Source of the DNA: Acidimicrobiales bacterium
GTDB taxonomy: Bacteria; Actinomycetota; Acidimicrobiia; Acidimicrobiales; RAAP-2
DNA: 64,000 bases
NCBI GenBank assembly: GCA_015478655.1
Contig: JADMIJ010000009.1
Span: 1 to 64,000 of the forward strand
Direction: 5' to 3'
The first letter of the stretch is position 1; each line of letters begins with the position of its first letter. This document shows, one piece after another, positions 16,881 to 24,507 of the stretch. The notes below the pieces were generated by a model that worked only from the letters and a program-made list of their open reading frames with translations, was not told the origin of the DNA and made no database searches. A program made the position numbers and the translations under genes.

Positions 16881-18218
16881 TCAGATGGCCACGTGATCTC
16901 GCTGCGTTCCGACCGTCTGATCCGGGAACGCCGCTGTCTGAGGGAAACGGGCCCCACCCCACCCCAGTGGATCGGGGAGAATGCCCATTGACCATCGGCT
17001 CCGCCCGGAATCAGGTGTTGCCATCGCCTCTTGACCCGGCCACGCCAAGACGAGGCCGGCCGTTAGCAGGATCACCATCGGGATCCAGTACCCCCACTCT
17101 GACAGCCGTTGCGATGAAACCACGGTGGCGATCATGGCGATCGTCCAAGCAGCCCACAGCCTGCGCCAATTGTTCCGCAATGAGGTCGCCAGCACGATCA
17201 TCGCCAAGGGTGGACCCAGGTAGAAAGACACCATGACCGCTTCGAAAAAGCATCGGAGGCACAGCGCAAGGGCACAAAGCCAAATGACTCCTGGCCATGA
17301 CGGCCGCCAGCGGGCAGCCGCGATCCCCAGCAGTACGGCAACGCCGATGGCGATCAAACGGCCAGGTCCCGCTCCCACGCTGATGGTGCTGAGCCGAGGT
17401 GAGAGCGCGACCCAAGGGGTCGCATGGTCCAGGTATTCGAAGTTGGCCTGGTGGAACAGGACCCTCGACGTGGCCTTCCACTCGGCGATCAACGGAGTAC
17501 CGACCAGGACAAGCGACGGGACCGCTCCAACCACGCAGAGCCGGAACCGGCGTCCCTTCGGCGCTCGTGCCAGGGCCAGAGGGAACATGAGGATCACCAG
17601 CGGCTGGACGACGATCGCCGCCCCCCACAACCAGGCCGACAGGGACACGCGGCTCCGGAATCCGGCCAGAAGGGCGTAAATCGCCAGGGCCATGGCCACA
17701 AGGTCCTCCGGATGGCCCCAGATCGCCAATACCTGGAAGATGATGGCGGCCTCCATCCAGCACAACACCGCTCTTTTGGCCTTGTCGACGCCTAGATCCT
17801 CAGCCATTGCATCGAATGCAAAGAGGCATGTCGAGCCCAAGAGGCACATCACCGGTCCAAGCACCAACCACGATGTAGGTCGAGCCAGAAAGATGGGGGC
17901 GATGGACTCGCTCAGCCCCAGCGCGCCGGAGATCATGGCCACCGGAGCCAGTAGGACGGCCACTCCTGGGAAGGAGACGAGAGCCGTATCCTTTCCATAC
18001 ACCGACCCGAGGTCTCCCCATCCCACCCAGTGCGCAGCACGAAACGTTGACCAGAGATCACCGGGAATGACCCAACCCTGGGAATGATGGATCACGGGAT
18101 TCCACCAGAATGAGTAGGCCATCGTGACAACCAGCAGCACGATCGTCATCACTACCGGCCAGGTCCGGCTGATCAGGTGGCGAACGATCCAGACCTGGTG
18201 CTCGCTCGAATCTGACAT
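16881..18218 (-). CDS. Polytopic membrane protein, GT-C/GT87-like layout (paralogue of the gene at 18238)
   Basis: 445-aa integral membrane protein with roughly ten helices. It shares with the next gene an almost collinear set of motifs: WNPVIHHS near residue 38, DLWSTFRAAHWVGWG, FPGVAVLLAPVAM, WGHPEDLVAMALAIYALLA, the TPWVALSP loop and RCFFEAVMVSFYLGPPL. The charged HPED-type loop and helix count recall GT-C membrane glycosyltransferases of the DUF2029/GT87 type, but this is inference. ATG at 18218 gives MSDSSEH; the long upstream frame overlaps the neighbour. It lies 19 bases after the paralogue's stop, so the two form one unit downstream of the pilins. Confidence 0.7.
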   Translation of the reverse strand: MSDSSEHQVWIVRHLISRTWPVVMTIVLLVVTMAYSFWWNPVIHHSQGWVIPGDLWSTFRAAHWVGWGDLGSVYGKDTALVSFPGVAVLLAPVAMISGALGLSESIAPIFLARPTSWLVLGPVMCLLGSTCLFAFDAMAEDLGVDKAKRAVLCWMEAAIIFQVLAIWGHPEDLVAMALAIYALLAGFRSRVSLSAWLWGAAIVVQPLVILMFPLALARAPKGRRFRLCVVGAVPSLVLVGTPLIAEWKATSRVLFHQANFEYLDHATPWVALSPRLSTISVGAGPGRLIAIGVAVLLGIAAARWRPSWPGVIWLCALALCLRCFFEAVMVSFYLGPPLAMIVLATSLRNNWRRLWAAWTIAMIATVVSSQRLSEWGYWIPMVILLTAGLVLAWPGQEAMATPDSGRSRWSMGILPDPLGWGGARFPQTAAFPDQTVGTQRDHVAI

Positions 18219-18237
18219 GGCAAGTCCCGGCTGTGGG

Positions 18238-19722
18238 CTAGGCCGACGCTGGCTGGGCATGGCGATGCCTGTTGAAGGTCGGAACAGGTAAGCGACGCTC
18301 GGCCACGACGGGACGTCCGAGACGAGGCGGTCCCTCCGGGACGACGGAATGCTGGCCATCATCCAGAGGGTCCGTGGGCACGCGGTCGACTGGGTAGCCG
18401 AGCGCCACAATGCCGGCGAGGCCGAGCACGATCGCCGACCACCAGATCCAAGGGTTGAGATGGTGGTACGCGAGGATCGTGACCTCCAGCGAAAGTACCG
18501 CCGCCGCCCAGAAGCGAGCCCCTCCCGCCCGAGCGGCAAGCACCAATGCGAGGAAGAGCGGTGGAGCCAGGTAGTACGGCGTCATCACCGGTTCGAAGAA
18601 GCATCGGGACGCCAGCACACACAATGCCAACCAGAGAACCCTCACGGCTGACTGGGGCTTACGCCAGACGAGCACACCCACCAGCACGGACAACATGACA
18701 TCGATCACCCGTCCGGGGCCACCGGCCACGAATGCAAGCGATTGGGTCATGGCGGACGAGTGGGTGACCGAGATGTGCCCATGGGAATGCACAATGGACG
18801 CATAGTTGGTGAGGTGACGTCCTCCCGAAGTGATCTTCGGAGTCAGTGAGACCCAGGGGGTCGGGTGGTTGAGAGCCGGTGGCGTCGGTTGCTCAACCAA
18901 GGCACGAAAGGTGTCGCCAAAGTTACCCGCAGCTGCCACGGCGATGAGCACGAATGAAAGGGCCGATGAGCGAACCGCCAACATGATTCGCATCCCCCGG
19001 GGGGTTGCGGCGATGAACAGAGGAAGCGTTAGAGCCACTAACGGCTGCAGCACGATTCCTAGGCTGAAGAGCCAACCGCAACGGACCCACTTGCCTTCGA
19101 GCATCGCGATCATCGCGTAGAGGGCGAACGTCATGGCCAAAGACTCTTCGGGATGGCCCCAGACCGAAGCGGTCAGCCAGGCAATCACGGCGACCAGGAC
19201 GCAGAGCGCCGCTCGTCGGCGAGTTCCGACCTGCAGGCTCTCTGCCAACGCATCGGTGGCAAACACCACACTGGCGGCCATCACGAGTTCGATCGGGACG
19301 AGCAGCAAGGCCGCTGTCGGATACGGCACCGTGTAGGGCATGAAGGACTCGCTCAGGTGGAGGGTTCCGCTGAGCATCGCCACCGGAGCCAGCAAAGCGG
19401 CCATGCCGGGGAAGGTGATGATGCCGTTCGCCGGATCGTAAATGCCCCCGAGGTAGCCCCAGCCGACGTAGTGAGCGGCCCGAAAGGTATTCCAGAGATC
19501 ACTCCCAATATTCCAACTGTCCGAGTGATGGACGAGCGGATTCCACTCGAACATGAAGGCCATACCCGTTGCCAGCATGGCGATCGAAAGGAGCAGTGGC
19601 CACCGCCTACGAAAACATCGCCGGGCGATGGAGGTTCCGGCCCGATGGCCGAGGGTTGAGACCGACAGATCGGGTCGCGATGGACTGTGGGCAGGAGGTG
19701 CTGCCGGCATGACGATGGTCAC
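18238..19722 (-). CDS. Polytopic membrane protein, GT-C/GT87-like layout, with pilin-leader-like N-terminus
   Basis: 494-aa membrane protein, paralogous to the gene at 16881 (WNPLVHHSDSW, NTFRAAHYVGWGYLGG, WGHPEESLAMTFALYAM, PTPWVSLTP, SRCFFEPVMTPYYLAPP). It has a longer cytoplasmic C-terminus ending in basic and proline-rich sequence. Its first 30 codons and upstream DNA are homologous to the leader and promoter of the first pilin gene: SRPDLSVSTLGHRAG here against SRPDVWDRTLRHQAG there. GTG at 19722 is chosen by that alignment; ATG at 19710 is the alternative. The position after the pilins suggests a pilus role, for example modification of pilin, but this is a guess. Confidence 0.7.
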   Translation of the reverse strand: MTIVMPAAPPAHSPSRPDLSVSTLGHRAGTSIARRCFRRRWPLLLSIAMLATGMAFMFEWNPLVHHSDSWNIGSDLWNTFRAAHYVGWGYLGGIYDPANGIITFPGMAALLAPVAMLSGTLHLSESFMPYTVPYPTAALLLVPIELVMAASVVFATDALAESLQVGTRRRAALCVLVAVIAWLTASVWGHPEESLAMTFALYAMIAMLEGKWVRCGWLFSLGIVLQPLVALTLPLFIAATPRGMRIMLAVRSSALSFVLIAVAAAGNFGDTFRALVEQPTPPALNHPTPWVSLTPKITSGGRHLTNYASIVHSHGHISVTHSSAMTQSLAFVAGGPGRVIDVMLSVLVGVLVWRKPQSAVRVLWLALCVLASRCFFEPVMTPYYLAPPLFLALVLAARAGGARFWAAAVLSLEVTILAYHHLNPWIWWSAIVLGLAGIVALGYPVDRVPTDPLDDGQHSVVPEGPPRLGRPVVAERRLPVPTFNRHRHAQPASA

Positions 19723-19770
19723 GTATGTTTCATCGTGACGAGTGATGGCAGGCTTGAGTTTATTTGCGGC
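19636..19770. repeat. Diverged copy of the pilin-1 promoter/leader segment
   Basis: About 135 bp roughly three-quarters identical by eye to 20406-20545, covering the region upstream of, and the first about 30 codons of, the membrane-protein gene. Homology stops where the identical pilin block begins in the other copy. Confidence 0.65.
19718..19739. repeat. Inverted repeat over the start of the membrane-protein gene
   Basis: GTCACG and CGTGAC arms separated by ten bases; the GTG start at 19722 lies within. The same arms with nine bases between occur at the first pilin start (20493-20513). Conservation at both sites suggests a shared operator or RNA element. Confidence 0.45.
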
Positions 19771-19869
19771 AGCGTCGAGGGTCACCCCTCGCCCATTTGG
19801 GACAGCCCCCTTCCCCCCTTCATTCCGATGAGATGCCCGATCTGCCGGCCAACTCACTGCTCCATCAGG

Positions 19870-20411
19870 CTCAAGGAGCGAAGCTGTTCTGCTGCCACAC
19901 CATGCTGGCCAGCCCGGTGGCGGAGCTGCACTGCGCGGCGGTGGCGCCGGCCCACTTGCCGTACCACACACCAGCGGCGACCGGAACGGATCCAGCGGCC
20001 GTGCTGTTGGTGTACTGGACCGGGTTGGCCGGAGTATTGGTGATCGCCTGGGTATTGTCGGCAATCCCCCAGCAGTTGTTCGACTTCGAGAACGCCACCA
20101 ACACGACGCCATTGCCGTCTGCGGAGGTGTACAGGGAGATGGTCGACTGCGCCCCGCTGTTGGCAGTGGTGTAGCTCAGGCTGGGCTCGGCCGAGGACAA
20201 CGTTGCCGCGTTCAGGGTGGTGTACGTCTGACCGGCCTGCTGGAACGCAGCCTTGGCGTTGACCAGGGCGGTGTTCAGGTTGGACTGCGAGGCCCGGTCG
20301 TTCGCCGACTTCGTCACACCGAGGAAGGTCGGGATGGCGATGGCGAGCAGAATGGCCAGGATCAGCAGCACGACCATGAGCTCGATGAGGGTGAAACCGG
20401 CGTCTTCACCG
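19870..20411. repeat. 542-bp perfect direct repeat, copy A (pilin coding)
   Basis: Identical base for base to 20690-21231 (offset 820). It spans exactly from the pilin stop codon to the codons just before the prepilin cleavage site. Perfect third-position identity means recent duplication or ongoing gene conversion. Confidence 0.95.
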
Positions 20412-20497
20412 GCCTGGTGGCGGAGGGTGCGGTCCCACACATCGGGTCGCGATGGGCGGTGGGCAGAAATTGTGGCAGGCGTCACGACGATAGTCAC
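19871..20497 (-). CDS. Type IV prepilin, copy 1 (long leader)
   Basis: 208-aa major-pilin-like protein. The class III signal ends EDAG before FTLIELMVVLLILAILL: cleavage between Gly34 and Phe35 would leave a 174-aa mature pilin with Glu5 and a 20-plus-residue hydrophobic helix. Two cysteines near the C-terminus (NNCWG, AQCSS) can form the D-region disulfide. The mature part is identical to copy 2, but the 34-residue leader is unusually long and is homologous to the start of the neighbouring membrane protein. GTG at 20497 has no ribosome binding site, so expression is probably lower than, or regulated differently from, copy 2. Confidence 0.88.
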   Translation of the reverse strand: MTIVVTPATISAHRPSRPDVWDRTLRHQAGEDAGFTLIELMVVLLILAILLAIAIPTFLGVTKSANDRASQSNLNTALVNAKAAFQQAGQTYTTLNAATLSSAEPSLSYTTANSGAQSTISLYTSADGNGVVLVAFSKSNNCWGIADNTQAITNTPANPVQYTNSTAAGSVPVAAGVWYGKWAGATAAQCSSATGLASMVWQQNSFAP

Positions 20498-20513
20498 GTT
20501 TGTTCATCGTGAC
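20493..20513. repeat. Inverted repeat over the start of pilin copy 1
   Basis: GTCACG - nine bases - CGTGAC, spanning the GTG start at 20497. It matches the arrangement at 19718-19739. Confidence 0.45.
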
Positions 20514-20600
20514 GAACGATGTCGGGCTTGAGTCTTTGTTTCACCGCTGAGATCGTGATCCACAACGCTGCGGTCAATAACGGTGGATCACGAGTCAACG

Positions 20601-20634
20601 GAGAAGGCCCCGTCCAGATGGACGGGGCCTTCTC
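20601..20634. terminator. Hairpin terminator between the two pilin genes
   Basis: A perfect 15-bp stem (GAGAAGGCCCCGTCC) with a four-base loop, 57 bases after the stop of pilin copy 2 on the minus strand. There is no U-tract. It should end the highly expressed copy-2 message and insulate copy 1. Confidence 0.75.
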
Positions 20635-20689
20635 GTCGGTCACACCGGTGAGAATCCGGTACTCCCTGCTAGATAGTCACTCCGTCAGA

Positions 20690-21231
20690 CTCAAGGAGCG
20701 AAGCTGTTCTGCTGCCACACCATGCTGGCCAGCCCGGTGGCGGAGCTGCACTGCGCGGCGGTGGCGCCGGCCCACTTGCCGTACCACACACCAGCGGCGA
20801 CCGGAACGGATCCAGCGGCCGTGCTGTTGGTGTACTGGACCGGGTTGGCCGGAGTATTGGTGATCGCCTGGGTATTGTCGGCAATCCCCCAGCAGTTGTT
20901 CGACTTCGAGAACGCCACCAACACGACGCCATTGCCGTCTGCGGAGGTGTACAGGGAGATGGTCGACTGCGCCCCGCTGTTGGCAGTGGTGTAGCTCAGG
21001 CTGGGCTCGGCCGAGGACAACGTTGCCGCGTTCAGGGTGGTGTACGTCTGACCGGCCTGCTGGAACGCAGCCTTGGCGTTGACCAGGGCGGTGTTCAGGT
21101 TGGACTGCGAGGCCCGGTCGTTCGCCGACTTCGTCACACCGAGGAAGGTCGGGATGGCGATGGCGAGCAGAATGGCCAGGATCAGCAGCACGACCATGAG
21201 CTCGATGAGGGTGAAACCGGCGTCTTCACCG
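20690..21231. repeat. 542-bp perfect direct repeat, copy B (pilin coding)
   Basis: Exact copy of 19870-20411; see that entry. The flanks diverge at once on the leader side, and after a few bases on the stop-codon side. Confidence 0.95.
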
Positions 21232-21287
21232 ATATCTCCCGCAGCGTCACGCCTGTCATTAAGGCGCCCAATTACAGATGAAAACAT
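20691..21287 (-). CDS. Type IV prepilin, copy 2 (major pilin)
   Basis: 198-aa prepilin with a 24-residue leader (MFSSVIGRLND to EDAG) and then the same 174-aa mature pilin as copy 1, from FTLIEL to NSFAP. The basic leader is a normal prepilin signal. GAGGAGG lies about six bases before the ATG, a strong ribosome site, and a hairpin terminator follows. It sits just downstream of pilC and is the probable main structural subunit of the fibre. The N-methylated Phe1 helix would pack in the filament core and the small Ser/Thr/Ala-rich head would be exposed. Confidence 0.92.
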   Translation of the reverse strand: MFSSVIGRLNDRRDAAGDIGEDAGFTLIELMVVLLILAILLAIAIPTFLGVTKSANDRASQSNLNTALVNAKAAFQQAGQTYTTLNAATLSSAEPSLSYTTANSGAQSTISLYTSADGNGVVLVAFSKSNNCWGIADNTQAITNTPANPVQYTNSTAAGSVPVAAGVWYGKWAGATAAQCSSATGLASMVWQQNSFAP

Positions 21288-21584
21288 TTGAAGCCTCCTC
21301 GTAGTTATTGATGCATCAATATGTGGATACCTGGATTGGTGTCCGGTAGCTGCATCGTCATGACTTCGGCGTACCTTTAGGACATTTTTAGAGATTCTTT
21401 CGGCCTCTTTCGTTTAGCGGCAGCGAGCCCACACTGGAATCAGAGGAGGCAAGCGTTTGCTCGCTTGACCATGTTCAGCTGGACGTACTTCCGCCGGAGT
21501 TCCTGCAGCCGCGGTTAGGACAGCAGGTACGCGGCGCGCCAAACTTGGCCGGTGCCTCTGCCTCCAACCCGTGAATGCTGGATA
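21288..21584. other. Intergenic region upstream of the major pilin
   Basis: 297 bases between pilC and pilin copy 2 without a convincing gene. It includes an AT-rich part (21300-21415) with several T-runs, the likely place for the pilin promoter. No riboswitch or clear hairpin was recognised. Confidence 0.5.
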
Positions 21585-22814
21585 TCAGTTGTGGATAAGT
21601 TTGATATAGCTGAACATGGGAAGGTACAGAGAGATGACCATGAGGCCCACACCGATGCCCATAACCACGGTCAAGAGGGGCTCGAGCAGAGCAGTCAGGT
21701 TGGCCACCGTCACCTCGACCTCCTGGTCGTAGAATTCGCCGACCTTTTTGAGCATGCCATCCAATGCACCGGTCTGTTCGCCTACCTCGACCATTTGGAC
21801 GACAAGGGTTGGAATCACATCTTCGTGTTCCCGCAGCGGGTCGGCCAGTGGTCGTCCCTCCCTCACGCCATTCTTCGCCTCCAGGAGGACGTCGCCCACC
21901 GTTCGGTTACCCGCCGTGTCGGAGCAGATGTCCAGTGACTCGAGGATGGGTACTCCGGAGCTGATCAAAGAAGCCAACGTTCCAGTGACGCGGGCGAGGG
22001 CCACCTTGTGGAACAGGGGACCGAAAACGGGAGGCTTGAGCATCCACCGATCCCACCGTCGCCGTCCGTTGTCCGTGGCGATCCACTTTCGCACGCCGAT
22101 GATCCCACCGACAATGACACCGATGATTACCAACACCCAGGGGCTGGTGATCGTCTGCGACACCTTGATGAGGATCTGGGTCGGCAATGGCAGCTTTCCA
22201 CCCAGCGTCTTGAAGAGATTCTGAAACACGGGAACGATGAACACGATCATGGCGGTGAAGATGACCACCATGACGCTCAACACCACGGCGGGATACGTCA
22301 TGGCCGAGCGAATGGTCTTATTGAGTTGTGCCTGCTTCTCGATCGTGTTCGCCAAACTGCCGAGGACCTCGTCGAGGTTACCGCCGACTTCACCGGCTTG
22401 GATGAGCGTGCAGTAGAGATTGGAGAAGATCTTCGGGTGTTTGGCACAGGCAATCGAGAGTGAGGAGCCGTGTTCGAGATCCAAGCGGACTTCATTCAGC
22501 ACCCGAGCCAGTGTCGGATTCTCCACCTGCGCCGCGAGAATGCCGAGGGAACGAACGACCGACAGTCCGGAGTCGACCATGGTCGACAGCTGTCGAGTGA
22601 TGACGGCAATCTCTCGAAGCTTCACCCGATCAGATAGTCCGGGGATTTTGATCTCCGTCTTGAGGTTCACAGCTGACTTCGGGGATACGGAGATCGGCAT
22701 ATATCCCATCTCGCGCAACCGCCGCACGACAAGCGCCATGCTGTCGCCTTCGAGTTGTCCTTCGACCAGGTCGCCAGCCTTGTCTCGGACCTTGTAGTCA
22801 AATGTGAGTGCCAC
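21585..22814 (-). CDS. pilC: Type IV pilus inner-membrane platform protein PilC
   Basis: 409-aa T2SSF-family protein with two homologous cytoplasmic helical domains: about 65-190 with RQLSTMVDSGLSVVRSLGIL, and about 270-395 with GTLASLISSGVPILESLDI. There are three membrane helices, near 165-190, 220-240 and 375-400. It is the platform on which PilB and PilT act to add or remove pilins. GTG at 22814 (MALTFDYKVRDKAG) is normal for the family. It lies 40 bases after the PilT-like gene in the same direction. Confidence 0.93.
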   Translation of the reverse strand: MALTFDYKVRDKAGDLVEGQLEGDSMALVVRRLREMGYMPISVSPKSAVNLKTEIKIPGLSDRVKLREIAVITRQLSTMVDSGLSVVRSLGILAAQVENPTLARVLNEVRLDLEHGSSLSIACAKHPKIFSNLYCTLIQAGEVGGNLDEVLGSLANTIEKQAQLNKTIRSAMTYPAVVLSVMVVIFTAMIVFIVPVFQNLFKTLGGKLPLPTQILIKVSQTITSPWVLVIIGVIVGGIIGVRKWIATDNGRRRWDRWMLKPPVFGPLFHKVALARVTGTLASLISSGVPILESLDICSDTAGNRTVGDVLLEAKNGVREGRPLADPLREHEDVIPTLVVQMVEVGEQTGALDGMLKKVGEFYDQEVEVTVANLTALLEPLLTVVMGIGVGLMVISLYLPMFSYIKLIHN

Positions 22815-22854
22815 AATTCCCCGCTTCGTCGATCAAATGGATAGTTGGATGAGG

Positions 22855-24507
22855 TCAGGTGTTGAGGTGGTTTCGGAGATCTTCCTCATTGGCAGAGCGG
22901 TCATAGGCGATGCTTTCGGAGATCACTCCCTCTTTGACTAGCTTCGCCAATCCCTGGTCCATGGTCTGCATGCCGAATGAACCGCCCACCTGCATGAGTG
23001 AATAGATCTGGTGGGTCTTCGATTGGCGGATCAGGTTGCGGATGGCCGCGGTGCACATCAACACCTCCGAGCAGGGGACACGCCCGCTGCCGTCAGCGTT
23101 GACGATCAATTGTTGGGTGACCACGCCCTCGAGCGTCCCGGCCAACATCACTCGAATCTGCTCTTGTTGGTTGGTCGGAAACACGTCAATGACTCGGTCA
23201 ATGGTCTGGGGGGCGTCTTGGGTGTGGAGCGTGGCGAACACCAGGTGACCAGTTTCTGCAGCCGTCAGCGCCGTCGAGATTGTCTCCAGATCGCGGAGCT
23301 CGCCCACCAGGATCACGTCGGGATCTTGGCGAAGGACTCGTCTCAGCGCCTCGGCGAACGAGTTGGTGTCCTCCCCAATTTCCCTTTGTGTGACGATGGA
23401 TTGCTTGTGATCGTGGAGAAACTCAATCGGGTCCTCTACTGTCACGATGTGCAAGGGCTTGGTCCGGTTGATGATGTCGATCAGCGAAGCCAGCGTGGTC
23501 GACTTTCCAGAACCGGTGGGGCCGGTGACGAGCACCAGCCCTGTCCGAAGGTCGGTGAAGGACTTGATAGATTCCGGCAAGCCCAACGAGTCGAATTCCG
23601 GCATCTCGTGAGGGATGGGACGCAAAGCGGCGGCGACAGTCCCGCGCTGCATGGAGACATTGACGCGGAACCGTCCGATCCCGGCGATGGAGTGCGAGGT
23701 GTCCAGTTCGTTCTCAGCTTCGAATCGCTCCCGCTGCGACGCCGGGAGGATGCCGAATACCATGTCCCGGAGTGTCTCGTTGTCGAGTACGGGACACCCC
23801 TCGATCGGCCGGATGGCGCCGTGCACCCTGATCGAGCCCGGCATCTGCGCGGTGAGATGGAGATCGGACGCTCCCACGGAGACTGCGAAGCGGAGCAAGT
23901 CGTCGATGTGGAGTGCCACGTTACCGTTGGTGGCCGCCGCCGGTATGCCATGCTCGAGCAAGTTCTGGACAGTTGGTACGCCACTGGGGCGCTCTGGGGC
24001 AGCCCCATTTGCTACCGCCATCGAATCGACGGTGGCAATTTGTGTCGTTGCGGAGCCTCCACCGGCCCTCAGTGACTGCGTGATCAGGACCGGATCGGCG
24101 AGTACCGGATTGATGGGACACCCGGCCCTCGAGGAAACCACTTCCAGGTCCTCCTGAGAGGGTGGCTCGCCAAACGCTACGGCCAGGACACCGTTGTCGA
24201 TCTGGAGCGCCACAGCCTCGAATTCGTGAGCAACATCCGCGGGAAGCGCCTGGGCTGCATCACCGCTGGGAGTGACTGCCCCCAGATCGACGGCGGGCAG
24301 CTGAGCCAGATGGGCGAGAGCTCCGACCACCACGCCCGGAAGGGCCAAGTTCCGGCTGATGAGCAGAACTGCCAGCGGCTCTCCCGTGGCACGCGATTCC
24401 GCCAGTAAGGGCGCGAGATTCGATTCGGTCTCGTAGCCGCCTTGTACCAGCGCCTGTGCCAGTCTGGTCGACCATTCACTACGCGTCTCTGCCGTGACCG
24501 GGCTCAT
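22855..24507 (-). CDS. PilT-like retraction ATPase with N-terminal MshEN-like extension
   Basis: 550-aa hexameric secretion ATPase. About 185 N-terminal residues look like a GspE/MshEN-type domain (LAPLLAESRATGEPLAVLL). Then comes the PilT body: LRFAVSVGASDLHLTAQMPGS, Walker A GPTGSGKSTTL (Lys about 335), the Asp box, Walker B DPDVILVGELRDLETI and His box GHLVFATLHT. Body motifs favour PilT over PilB, and the PilB tetracysteine is absent. PilT proteins are usually about 350-370 aa, so the extension is unusual. ATG overlaps the pilB stop (ATGA). A second, canonical PilT is at 30983. Confidence 0.87.
   Translation of the reverse strand: MSPVTAETRSEWSTRLAQALVQGGYETESNLAPLLAESRATGEPLAVLLISRNLALPGVVVGALAHLAQLPAVDLGAVTPSGDAAQALPADVAHEFEAVALQIDNGVLAVAFGEPPSQEDLEVVSSRAGCPINPVLADPVLITQSLRAGGGSATTQIATVDSMAVANGAAPERPSGVPTVQNLLEHGIPAAATNGNVALHIDDLLRFAVSVGASDLHLTAQMPGSIRVHGAIRPIEGCPVLDNETLRDMVFGILPASQRERFEAENELDTSHSIAGIGRFRVNVSMQRGTVAAALRPIPHEMPEFDSLGLPESIKSFTDLRTGLVLVTGPTGSGKSTTLASLIDIINRTKPLHIVTVEDPIEFLHDHKQSIVTQREIGEDTNSFAEALRRVLRQDPDVILVGELRDLETISTALTAAETGHLVFATLHTQDAPQTIDRVIDVFPTNQQEQIRVMLAGTLEGVVTQQLIVNADGSGRVPCSEVLMCTAAIRNLIRQSKTHQIYSLMQVGGSFGMQTMDQGLAKLVKEGVISESIAYDRSANEEDLRNHLNT

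Noticed and set aside
19870-21231. The pilin repeats as an insertion-sequence pair
   Set aside because: No transposase, terminal inverted repeats or target duplications; the repeated block is exactly the pilin coding part.
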